Of a stretch of 64,000 nucleotides of DNA, positions 31,652 through 40,895 are shown piece by piece (the stretch's first letter is position 1; each line of letters starts with the position of its first letter). This DNA comes from Craspedostauros australis (taxonomy: Eukaryota; Bacillariophyta; Bacillariophyceae; Mastogloiales; Achnanthaceae): NCBI GenBank assembly GCA_026770025.1, contig JAMXDE010000006.1, forward strand, positions 930,001 to 994,000. Direction: 5' to 3'. The position numbers were made by a program, and so were the translations under genes. Below the pieces are notes generated by a model, which was given only the letters and a program-made list of their open reading frames with translations, had not been told where the DNA came from and did not search any database.

Positions 31652-34600
31652 ATGCTCAGACTCCGCTCTGCAATTTTCGCCACCTTCCTGATTGCCAACA
31701 TGGCAGTCGTCAGTGCGACCATTCAAACTCAGGCGACTGCAAAGCAGGGGACCGACGAAATCAAAGTGCAGGTTCAGTACAGCCGGACGCTGAAGGGAGA
31801 GGGCGGCGAGGGCGTGAGCTCGGCAGAAACCAAGATGAGCAAGGAAGGAAGATCTAAGAAGGTCAAGGACGACGCCGCCAGCCCAGAAAGCGACGCAACT
31901 TCGCCACCCACGTCGGCCCCGACGGTAAACCCAGTGCCTCAAGGGACCAGCCCAGAGCTAATCATCCTCCAGCCTGCGACACGAAACACGCCAACGAAAA
32001 GCCCTACGAGCTTTCCAACCAGCGCACCCACCAGCTCGCCGATAAGCAATCCAACGAGCTTTCCAACCAGCGCACCCACCAGCTCGCCGATAAGCAATCC
32101 AACCAGCTTCCCAACCAAATCTCCGACGAGTGCCCCCACGAGTGCCCCGACCAGCGCCCCGACCCCGGGCCCGCAAACAACCGTGGTGGTCAATCCGATA
32201 TCGGGAGTATCCAACACCGAAGACTTTGACTTGACAGACCCCGATGAGGCTGCGGCCACAAGCGAACCGACCCGCTCGCCGACTAAACCCCCGACGTCGT
32301 CACCGACCAGCACCCCAACGCGCTCTCCGTCGAGTTCGCCCATCAGCTTTCCAACCAGCACCCCGACCAGCACCCCGACCAGCGCACCGACCAGCGCTCC
32401 AACGAGTGCACCGGTGCATTCGCCAACCGCTTCCCCCACCAGCGGGCCAACTCACCTCCCAACCAGCGTACCGACGAGCGCTCCCACAGGCACTCCAACT
32501 CGTTCGCCAACCAGGTCACCGACGCGCAGCCCGACCTCGGCACCCACGCATCTGCCAACAAGCACACCGACCGGAGCGCCTACGACTACTCCAACTTCGT
32601 CGCCGACCTCTCGTCCAACCTCGTCGCCAACTAGCATCCCAACGACTACGCCCACATCTCGGCCAACGGCCCATCCAACATCCGCCCCAACCAGGGCCCC
32701 AGTCGACATTGAATCGACAGTCCAAGTGAGGTGCACTCCGGAGCCGAATGCAGCGCCCATGCTCGTCAACTGCAACATCAACATGAACTCCTGCGTCGAA
32801 TTGCTCGAGTTGCTTCGGGTGAATGAAGACCTTCGGGTGTTCTTCGCTTGCGCTAACTCCGGCAACGGATACGGCACCAACGCCCTCTTCAACAAGTTCG
32901 CGACGAGCCAGGTGCTCACAGACCATCTGAAGGAGCTGCACGAAGGTGGTATCCGGTTGTACACCGGACTTTCTGGAGCCGGCATTGAGTCGGCATGCGG
33001 ATCGAACTGTTGCCCGGCGGGTGCCTGCACCACGGCATCTGGAAATGGCTACATGACCATCGCTTCGTTTGCCTGCACGGGAACAGAATCCTGCACCAGC
33101 ATGGGTGATAGCCCCCTTGTCCTCGACTCCAGCTGCATCGGAACTCGTTCTTGTTCTTCAATCAACGTCAACGATGACACGGCGACACCCAAGATGAAAG
33201 GAATCACCTTCGTTGGTCACACGGCGTGCATTACCGACGAGGCCTGCCAAAGGGTCGGTGCATATTCTTACGGTGACGTTATCATCAAGGACAGTTCCTG
33301 CATGGGCAGACACGCCTGCAAGCACGTTGCCGCGCACAGTTCGCAGGTCGGGAGCGTCAAGGACCCTTCTGATGTCATGATCGGCCCGAACGCCTGCAAA
33401 GGCACGGATGCTTGCAAGCACGCTCACACGCAGTCCTCGGTCAAGATCCGCGGAAGCTTCATCGTCGAGCACAGTGCTTGCAACGGCAACAATGCATGCA
33501 AGGAGATGGGATCCAGCGACGTCATGCGCACGGACATCATCGTTGCTGCAGACACTTGCGGTGCGTATGAATGCGCAGAGTGCGTGAAGAACTCCATCTG
33601 CAACCCGTTCACCCAGATTTACAAGATCACGTCCGCGTCAGCATGTCCCAAGACTATGGCAGGCCTTTCGGCCATGTACGGCATCGGCACCTTCTGCGAG
33701 GAGAAGATCGACCAGCCAACCGAAAGTCCGACATTCGCTCCAACGGACAGGCCTTCGTCATCGCCGACCGACAATCCGACCAATCTGCCGTCCGCCAACC
33801 CGACATTCAATCCAACATCCGCGCCAACTTCTGCCCCAACGAGCGCACCGACCCTCAAGCACTCCGCAGCGCCATCCGAGACGCCGACCGAATACCCATC
33901 GTCATCGCCTACGTTGTCGCCAACCCGTTTCCGAAAGAACCTGGAAGTTGGATGCATGACCACAGCTGGCGACCCCTCCACGTATGCCACCGCAGCAATC
34001 CCAGCAACCGTGTACTGTGACTTGACCGAGGATCCATGCAACAGCTTCATCGAGACCATCGAAGCGATGGACATCAATGACGCCAACAAGATCAGAAACA
34101 TCTTCGGATGTGCCGTGGGAACCGGCGTCGCACTCGGCTTCGCGTCGAAGGCAGATGCCCAAACCCGATTCAATCTCGTCAAGAACGATAGCGCCGCAGT
34201 CGCCTCGTTGATCGCAGCAGCAACCTCCGGCGAAGAGCTCTTCACTGGCACAGGTCCGCTCGTAGAATCCGCCTGCGCGTCGAACAGCGCCGCCACGTGT
34301 TGCCCTTCCGGCGCCTGCTCCTTTCCTGACCGCATCGCCACCATGTCCGGCAACTCTTGCATCGGATCCAACTCATGCGACAACATCGCATCGAACGCCA
34401 TCATCATCGCCAGCTGTATGGGCCCAAATGCCTGCCAGAATCTGGGAACGCCCACCACCGCAGCCCACGTGGACGCCATCACCGGCCCCATTCTCATCGG
34501 ACCAAGTTCCTGCACCAGCGTCGATAGCTGCGCCGATCTCGGCGTGAACGTCTACGGCAAGCTCCACATCCGGGAATTCTCCTGCGTCGGCCGCAGCGCC

Positions 34601-34972
34601 TGCCAAGGCACCGGCAAGCGTGCCACGCAAGGCAGATTCGCCTTGAACCCCATCACAAGCCACATCCAGATCGGTCCCAATGCCTGCAAGGGAAGCCGCG
34701 CCTGCACCGGCACCCATTCCGCAACTGGCAGAATTCGCGGCGGCTTGGAGATCCAGGAAGATGCCTGCGATGGCGCCAACGCGTGTCGCGACATGGCCAA
34801 CACCGATGCCGCCACCACGGACGTGATCGTGATGCGAGACACTTGCAGGGCCAACCAATGCACAGAGTGTGTGCAGAGGCGGGTCTGCATTCCACGCCAA
34901 CAGGTCTACGTGATCTCATCGGCATCTGCGGATTGTCCCGTGGAGAACCCCGCGTCGTGTGTGAATAAGTAG
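31652..34972 (+). CDS. Secreted protein with PTSxPT linker and two Cys-repeat modules
   Basis: Single exon, 1,106 residues. The signal peptide is 1-22 (hydrophobic AIFATFLIANMAVVSA). After a basic, charged stretch comes a long P-T-S-x-P-T repeat region (about 85-352). Then come two homologous modules, about 353-685 and 760-1106, joined by a second PT linker. Each module has an N-terminal part with four spaced Cys, a CCPxGAC motif, then six repeats of the form S/A-C-x-G-x-x-x-A/S-C (for example SCMGRHAC, ACKGTDAC, ACNGNNAC) and a final CxxxxCxxC cap. Regular disulfide-linked turns in a solenoid are likely. PT-linkers are typical of extracellular diatom proteins. Function is unknown; surface adhesion or wall assembly are possibilities. 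It converges on the b5-reductase gene. Confidence 0.85.
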   Translation: MLRLRSAIFATFLIANMAVVSATIQTQATAKQGTDEIKVQVQYSRTLKGEGGEGVSSAETKMSKEGRSKKVKDDAASPESDATSPPTSAPTVNPVPQGTSPELIILQPATRNTPTKSPTSFPTSAPTSSPISNPTSFPTSAPTSSPISNPTSFPTKSPTSAPTSAPTSAPTPGPQTTVVVNPISGVSNTEDFDLTDPDEAAATSEPTRSPTKPPTSSPTSTPTRSPSSSPISFPTSTPTSTPTSAPTSAPTSAPVHSPTASPTSGPTHLPTSVPTSAPTGTPTRSPTRSPTRSPTSAPTHLPTSTPTGAPTTTPTSSPTSRPTSSPTSIPTTTPTSRPTAHPTSAPTRAPVDIESTVQVRCTPEPNAAPMLVNCNINMNSCVELLELLRVNEDLRVFFACANSGNGYGTNALFNKFATSQVLTDHLKELHEGGIRLYTGLSGAGIESACGSNCCPAGACTTASGNGYMTIASFACTGTESCTSMGDSPLVLDSSCIGTRSCSSINVNDDTATPKMKGITFVGHTACITDEACQRVGAYSYGDVIIKDSSCMGRHACKHVAAHSSQVGSVKDPSDVMIGPNACKGTDACKHAHTQSSVKIRGSFIVEHSACNGNNACKEMGSSDVMRTDIIVAADTCGAYECAECVKNSICNPFTQIYKITSASACPKTMAGLSAMYGIGTFCEEKIDQPTESPTFAPTDRPSSSPTDNPTNLPSANPTFNPTSAPTSAPTSAPTLKHSAAPSETPTEYPSSSPTLSPTRFRKNLEVGCMTTAGDPSTYATAAIPATVYCDLTEDPCNSFIETIEAMDINDANKIRNIFGCAVGTGVALGFASKADAQTRFNLVKNDSAAVASLIAAATSGEELFTGTGPLVESACASNSAATCCPSGACSFPDRIATMSGNSCIGSNSCDNIASNAIIIASCMGPNACQNLGTPTTAAHVDAITGPILIGPSSCTSVDSCADLGVNVYGKLHIREFSCVGRSACQGTGKRATQGRFALNPITSHIQIGPNACKGSRACTGTHSATGRIRGGLEIQEDACDGANACRDMANTDAATTDVIVMRDTCRANQCTECVQRRVCIPRQQVYVISSASADCPVENPASCVNK
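31905..32706 (+). repeat. Coding repeat, P-T-S-x-P-T linker
   Basis: Degenerate tandem codons for Pro-Thr-Ser-Ala/Ser-Pro-Thr with a 12-bp periodicity. One perfect 60-bp-scale duplication encoding SFPTSAPTSSPISNPT occurs around 32007-32105. The reverse strand is open through this region because of composition only. Confidence 0.85.
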
Positions 34973-35503
34973 GTCGTAAGGCTCTGCAACTCCGAAACAC
35001 TCGCGATACCATTTGTACCATAGCTCGTATAATGCTATTATACGTACATACACTTTGACACTTTTCAACTATTTAAAACTAGAATCACCTTCGATTCTCA
35101 AATGCAATTGACTCAGGTGTGCATCGGAGAGATCCCAGCAAACCACAGCGGCGATGCCGACATAACACATGGGGTTTGTACGTATCGGTGTATTGGTGCC
35201 TAGTGTGTGATGCAACTGGTCTACATAATGCAGAAGTTCATATGCCTCAAGTGAGCTTGCGGAGCAGTGGACGAGATTCTAATAATTTCTACCGTTCCTC
35301 ATTCTATTGTGTGTTTCAATGTATACTATAATAGTATACGAGTAGCAAGTGGCGACAGGTGGCAGCTCGCAGAGCATGGCGCAGGTTTTGTCATGCCATG
35401 TAGCAGCACTGCGGAATGGAGCCACGTTCCACCACGTTGTGCGAGCTCCAGCATTGATTCGCATGCCGTCCGTACTTTCGTACGCAGTTGTCCGACACTC
35501 ACT

Positions 35504-36706
35504 TTAAAACACTACAAACTGATCATCCTTGAAACCCAATTCCACGAGGTTGGGCGTGCAAGCAAATTTGATCATGGGTGGTGGCCCGCACATGAGGACT
35601 TGCGTGTCCTTGACAGATCCATTGAAGAGGCATGACTTTTCGATCATCTCCTTCGTGATGAAACCTGTGAAGAAATTCCAGCCCGACGGTGGGCGATCCA
35701 GAGTATAGTTGAGGCTGAATCGGTCAGGGAATTCCTTTGCGATGGCCTCCAATTCTTGTCGCACGAGAATGCCGTCTTCGGCTGTTGTTGCAATATGAAC
35801 GTTGTTTGAATGAAAATAGAAACGTGTGAAGAGCGTGGGGTGAATGATGAATTGGGTAAGCGAGCGAGAGCAGCAACACCAAATTGGAAACGAACATCAA
35901 GTTGAACCGACCATTCATTCACGCACGCATTCACTCATTCATGTATTCAGCTGCATGGCAAAATGTGGCAGAGCAAATGCGACTGTGATGACGGCGCAGA
36001 TGCGACCAACAGACAATATCAAGTTCACGCCATGCTCTTCCCCCAAATGTGCCACTGGAAATGCACCCAAATGCGACGTACTCTGGTTGGCATACAGGAG
36101 ATTGACCTTGATGCTGGCATCTCCCGGATTGCGGAAGATGAAGTTGAGCACCTGCAGCATGGGCGTGATGCCCGTTCCACCGGCGATCATGATGATCTGC
36201 TTGGTCTGTCGTTCCTGACGCGGCTTGCCCAACGGCTTGACGGAGAGCTGACCGCCGCTCTTGTACTCCATGTGTCCCTTGGGCCCCTTCATGTCGATGG
36301 TGTCCCCGATCTTGAGGGAGTCGATGTGCTGACTCATCTTTCCGCCGTCGGGGAATTTGGGATGCACGTTGGCGCGGTAGACCTTGATGACGAGCTCGAC
36401 CTTGCCGATGGAGGAGTTGTCGGTGACGGGCGTGTAGGAGCGCTGATGCGTCTTGCCGTCGGCATCCTTGAAGCGCAGGGTCAGATGCTGGCCGGTGGGC
36501 AGGCCCAGCACGTGGCCGTCGGGCAGGGCCAGGGTGAACTTGAGGGTGTCGTGCGACAGCGACTTCTTGTCGATGAGGGCGTACTTGCGGAACTCCGCGT
36601 GCGGGAACACGGTGGGTGGTCCGCGCTTCTGCAGCACCAGGAACACTGCGGCGAGCACCACCACGGCCAGGACGGCTCCTGCGATCATCATCATATCGTC
36701 GGTCAT
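35504..36706 (-). CDS. NADH-cytochrome b5 reductase, two exons
   Basis: Exons on the minus strand are 36706-36082 and 35781-35504. The phase-1 intron of 300 bp (GTACGT...ACAG) splices YANQ to TEDGILVRQ, recreating the conserved ANQTExDILLR element. The product is 300 residues: an N-terminal membrane anchor (5-28), then the FAD-binding motif RSYTPV (about 90), GPKGHMEY (about 142), the NADH-binding GGTGITPMLQV (about 175), CGPPPMI (about 273) and a C-terminal FVVF. It transfers electrons from NADH to cytochrome b5 at the ER or outer mitochondrial membrane, supplying fatty-acid desaturases, sterol oxidases and some P450s. An in-frame ATG at 36844 would put about 46 charged residues before the anchor, so 36706 is preferred. 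Confidence 0.93.
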
Positions 36707-37230
36707 TGTTGCGGAATTGGAGAGTGGGGGTATTCTGTTGTTGCGCTTGTTGCGATGTCTGGTTTTATGGATCTGGTGGTGCTGATGGTGGTGGCGTTGG
36801 CGATGACGAGGTTGCAGTTTGGATTCCAACCACCAACTCCGCATCGCGATGTGGTTGTTGCACTTGTTGGTGTGACGTTTTTGGAGGAAACGAACGCAAT
36901 CATCATACCCGTGATTTAACTAAATTCGTGACTCAAACCGAACGCAAGACCGACAAGGTCGGAATTGGAACAATCTTGTTCTTCGCGCGCGAGTGCGTGT
37001 TTTGGCAGAGCAGGCGGATCCGCAATGCATCGTGGGATGCGGATGGAGCAGCCACCATGAAAGGAGAAAGAACAATTGAGAAGGAAAGTCGGTTGTGTTC
37101 AAAGGCAGATATTAGAATAGAAGAGTATTATTCGATAATCAGCAAGTGTCAAGCGAGCTGCCACTACTCATGGGTGGGACTGTTTCTATTTGTACTGTTA
37201 CGAGTAGAACTGCAAGTATTGCTGGATATC
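36707..37230. other. Intergenic region, no gene seen
   Basis: Spacer of 524 bp between two minus-strand genes; presumably the b5-reductase promoter and the GPAT 3' UTR. Confidence 0.5.
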
Positions 37231-38511
37231 TTATGACTCCGGGGCGGTTCCTGGGAATATCTGTTCCCGCAGCTCGGCGTAGGAGTCGAGGGTTCGCTGG
37301 TAGGCGGCCTCGTTGAACTTGGCCTTGTCGGTCTCCGTGATCTCCTCCCCGACGGTGAGTCCGACCGGCACGAACCGGAAATTCCTCTTCTCGCCGACGC
37401 CGGCCTCGATGAAGTCCGGTGGCGGGCACATCTCGTACGAGACGGTGGCCATGGGGTAGTAATGCGTGGTCTTCTTGCTCTTCTTGCCCATGAGACGGAA
37501 CATGTCGACCGTCTTGCTGTCGAAGGGCGCGATGGGGGTCTTGCCGGTCTCGACGTCCCTGCGATCGCGGCCGCCGGAGGGTGCCACCCACAGCAGACGG
37601 CCGCCCTCCTTCAGCTTGTTGAGCATGCCGCTCATGGCGGCCAGGTTCTGGCGGCTCTTGATGGGCTTCTTTTCCGGATCGGCGTCGATGTGCTTCTTGG
37701 AGTGGATGCAGATGAGGTTGCGGCCCATGGAGAATGGGATGGCGAGGGCGTCCGTGGTGACCTTGTGGCCGGCGACGAAGATGACCTGATCGGCTTGCTC
37801 TGGGAATCCGGCCTTCTCCAGCATGGTGGAGACCACCTGGGGGTCGGCCTCGGACTGATGGTTGGCGAGGAAGACGATGTTGTCACCGTTGGCGGCTTGC
37901 TCCATGGCCTTCTGCAGGTTGTCCACGCCACCAACGATCGAATCCTCAGAGTCGATCATGGAGCGGAAGAACGCGTTGCCCCATTCGTAGAAATCAATGG
38001 TGTTGCCGTCCTCGGTCTCCGGATCGCCGCGCAGAGCGTCATGCGTGACATCGAAGACGTACTTGTCTGGCCCCATGCCGAACTTGAAGCCGAATTGGAG
38101 GCCCTCCAGAATGCGCTTCAACGATGGCTCGGCCTTGGCGACTTCCGATCCGGTCTTTGCGAATGATTTCTGGTTGGCGGTCAGGTACTCCTTGCAGAAA
38201 TGTTCAAGGGCTGGGATCAGCTGCGGCTTGTCCTCCAGCGTGCCCTGGATGATGGCGGTTGCCTTTGCCAGAGCTGCCGCGTACTCTGGAAGCAGTCCCT
38301 CCTCGGCTTGATCCGTGCCGGATTGCACGGATTCCGATGCCTTGGACGAGAACAGCTGACTGCTGCTAGTGCTGATGGCATGGCTCTGGATCTGCGCGAA
38401 GGTCGATGACACGGCTGCTGGCAATGCTGCGAATCTTCGTGCCTGGTTTGGCACAAATGCCGAGGCGCTGGAGGAGGCGGCCACCAAAAACAGAACTGCG
38501 AGTCTATTCAT
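37231..38511 (-). CDS. Plastid glycerol-3-phosphate acyltransferase (ATS1-type)
   Basis: Single exon, 426 residues. It transfers an acyl group from acyl-ACP to the sn-1 position of glycerol-3-phosphate, the first step of plastid glycerolipid synthesis. Acyltransferase blocks are clear: NHQSEADP (HX4D, about residue 215), the VAGHKV block, LLWVAPSGGRDR (about 304, typical of the soluble chloroplast GPAT) and YYPMA (about 355). The N-terminus is a signal peptide (MNRLAVLFLVAASSSASAF) with the cleavage context SAFVP followed by a basic, Ser/Ala-rich transit region. This is the bipartite signal for import into a four-membrane red-lineage plastid. The frame is open upstream, but this start alone gives the targeting signal. 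Confidence 0.92.
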   Translation of the reverse strand: MNRLAVLFLVAASSSASAFVPNQARRFAALPAAVSSTFAQIQSHAISTSSSQLFSSKASESVQSGTDQAEEGLLPEYAAALAKATAIIQGTLEDKPQLIPALEHFCKEYLTANQKSFAKTGSEVAKAEPSLKRILEGLQFGFKFGMGPDKYVFDVTHDALRGDPETEDGNTIDFYEWGNAFFRSMIDSEDSIVGGVDNLQKAMEQAANGDNIVFLANHQSEADPQVVSTMLEKAGFPEQADQVIFVAGHKVTTDALAIPFSMGRNLICIHSKKHIDADPEKKPIKSRQNLAAMSGMLNKLKEGGRLLWVAPSGGRDRRDVETGKTPIAPFDSKTVDMFRLMGKKSKKTTHYYPMATVSYEMCPPPDFIEAGVGEKRNFRFVPVGLTVGEEITETDKAKFNEAAYQRTLDSYAELREQIFPGTAPES

Positions 38512-39471
38512 CTTGGCTGTGTATGTTGTGTATGTTGTATGTGTGTGTTGTGTGCGATGTGATGGATGACTCTGTGGCTGCGACTTGAGCGGAGCACAGA
38601 ACTTTACTTTTATGTCAGTGTCGAAACGAGACTTGGTGAGGATGTGGTTGTTGTTGCTGTTGTTGCTGCTGTTGCTGGTTTGTGAAAACGAGGGTGTGAG
38701 TTGCTTTCCAATCGAACGATGCAGGCGAGATTCGACGGAATCGGCGCTCTGTTGCTCCATCATCCCTCATGATCGGTGATGTGATTTGAGCGATGTTTGT
38801 TGTTGATGTGGCGCATGTGCGTTCCGTGCAACGTGAGCGTGTTTTTGCGTGTCTTTCTGTCTCTTCGTTGAACTGTGTGTGCGTGGACAAACACGGAATC
38901 GCGCGCCACGTGAATCCGCACACGTGAACTGTCGGCAAAAAATGATCGTCTTCCAGTCACGAGATGATGTTGCACCACGACTCGTGCCACGTCGACTTCC
39001 GACCGATCGACTCGCTGGAGTAAATAATAATCCGAACAGCCGAAACGTTCGGCTTCGGTTTAATGCGACAGGCTTTTCGCACCAAAAAAGAACACAAAGG
39101 AAGAATGGATTGCGTCAGCGGAATGGCCTTTCTGTGCTCCTTTTGCTCACAAAATGTCCGCAACACAACAAACTGCGGCGAAAGCGAATGCGGGCGATCA
39201 AATCAAATCAAATCAGATCAGACCGAATCCAACCAGATCACGCCAACAACACCACCAAATCTGAGACACGGCTCTTACCACAACCACAGCCGCAACTGCC
39301 ATCGGAATAACTCACTCCGGCATCATCTCTCGACCAACACATTCATTCCCACAAAAATCAAATCAATCAAACCAACAAACCAACAAGCCAACACAGCATC
39401 ACCCTCCTCCACAACTATTCCACGAGACCATACATACTCGCACAAATAGTAACAATATAATACACTTCAAG
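38512..39471. promoter_or_regulatory. Bidirectional upstream region between GPAT and YeeE-type transporter
   Basis: About 960 bp separating two divergent starts. Contains a GTT-type microsatellite near the GPAT side (about 38645-38680) and an A/C-rich leader before 39472. No coding frame is supported. It must hold both promoters, but no specific site is identified. Confidence 0.4.
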
Positions 39472-40602
39472 ATGTTCGACAGCTTCACACCCATCACCGG
39501 ATTCGGAGGCGGATCCATCATCGGGCTGTCCGCCGCGACCCTTCTCCTCTTCAACGGCGACATCATGGGAGCATCCGGAATCTTTTCCACCACAGCGCTC
39601 AACCCCAAGAAGGTGCTCACCGACGGGACGCAGATATGGAAGCCGGTCTTCATCTCATCCTTCCTCGTGACATCATCCTGGATGTTCGGGACCGCCGCCA
39701 CGATCAACTCCCCGGAGGCGCGCGTCCCAGTCCCATCCACCCTTGCGTTCACGCTGGGAGGGCTGCTTGTCGGTTTCGGTACGAAGCTCTCCAACGGATG
39801 CACATCGGGCCACGGCGTCTGCGGATTGGGACGCCGCAGTGCGCGCTCGTTGGCGGCCGTCCTCACCTTCATGGCGTCGGCCATCGCCACGACGTACATC
39901 ACATCATCCGAGGTTGCGTGGTCATCCATGACGCAGCCGCTGCGGACCTCGTCGGACAATGCGAATGCTTCGGAACCGACGGTGGGCTTCGTGTTCACAA
40001 CCCTGTTCGTCGTGCCCACGATGCTGGCATCGGCGAGGCTGGCATTGCGCAAGGACACAGCTGGCGATGGACAGCAAAGCAAAAACTCCGTTGCTGCCAT
40101 TTCTGGATCCATGTTCGCGGCCGGTTTGGCCATCAGCCAGATGGTGCTCAAGACCAAGCTCTACGGATTCCTGGATGTTGTCGTTGGGATCGAGAAGGGA
40201 GATTGGGACCCCACCCTTGCCACTGTCCTGACCGGCGCGCTACTCGTGAGCACGGTGTCATACGAATTCGTGAAAGGGCACGGGATGTGCAACCTGAGCG
40301 TCGCGCAGGGGCGCCCCTGCGGCACTCTTGCACCAACACGACCCAAGGCGAACGCCGCCGATGCTTCCAAAGATGCACCCGCTGCGAAATTCAATGTTCC
40401 CTCTAACAAGACCATCGACGGCAAGCTCATCGCTGGCGCTGCGATGTTCGGAATGGGGTGGGGCATCAGCCTGTACTGTCCTGGACCCGCGCTATTCCTT
40501 GCAGCGACCGGAGACACGTCGATGGCATATTTCTGGGTACCTGCCTACATCGTTGGGGCATACGCTGCGCAGAAGCTCAAGGAATCCAGCTGGCTTCCAT
40601 GA
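39472..40602 (+). CDS. YeeE/YedE (TsuA-like) sulfur-compound membrane transporter
   Basis: Single exon, 376 residues, multi-pass. The YeeE/YedE signature is in the first half (about 102-121): a GTKLSNGCTSGHG segment then CGLGRRSARS. The second half repeats it as KGHGMCNLSVAQGRPCG (about 266) and GMGWGISLYCPGPALF (about 328). In bacterial TsuA, the Cys residues of these motifs relay thiosulfate through the pore; in related proteins the cargo is another sulfur or selenium compound. Fusion of two halves in one chain is the usual eukaryotic and long bacterial form. There is no clear targeting peptide, so the membrane is not determined. ATG 39472 directly precedes the first helix. It converges on the P450 array (293 bp). 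Confidence 0.85.
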   Translation: MFDSFTPITGFGGGSIIGLSAATLLLFNGDIMGASGIFSTTALNPKKVLTDGTQIWKPVFISSFLVTSSWMFGTAATINSPEARVPVPSTLAFTLGGLLVGFGTKLSNGCTSGHGVCGLGRRSARSLAAVLTFMASAIATTYITSSEVAWSSMTQPLRTSSDNANASEPTVGFVFTTLFVVPTMLASARLALRKDTAGDGQQSKNSVAAISGSMFAAGLAISQMVLKTKLYGFLDVVVGIEKGDWDPTLATVLTGALLVSTVSYEFVKGHGMCNLSVAQGRPCGTLAPTRPKANAADASKDAPAAKFNVPSNKTIDGKLIAGAAMFGMGWGISLYCPGPALFLAATGDTSMAYFWVPAYIVGAYAAQKLKESSWLP

Positions 40603-40895
40603 ATTGTGTGCGCAAAGGGGTTGTCGCCATCAGCTCTGTTGCGTGCTTACAGATGGGGCGCCCCGATTACGTTGTAGAGAGAGGAACAATGCTCTCGAGA
40701 ATGTACGATGCATAATCGGTATTGTTAGAGTATATCATTCACCATCTCCAATTCATGGTCTTTCCTCCAATTTAGATCCGAATTGCTGTTGGCGTATCCT
40801 CAATGTTGCCAATTGCCCTGTTTGGGAATCCGACTTTGCTCGGACGCAAACATCGAAGGCCCCAGCATGTAGACTTCCACTGCCAAAGTGGATGC

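Noticed and set aside
31939-34900. Minus-strand frames over the PT/Cys-repeat gene
   Set aside because: Shadows of the PT codon repeat and high GC third positions; no domain, and the plus strand has a signal peptide and ordered Cys repeats.
36707-36844. Upstream ATG (36844) of cytochrome b5 reductase
   Set aside because: It would place a His/Arg-rich stretch before the membrane anchor; family members start directly at the anchor.
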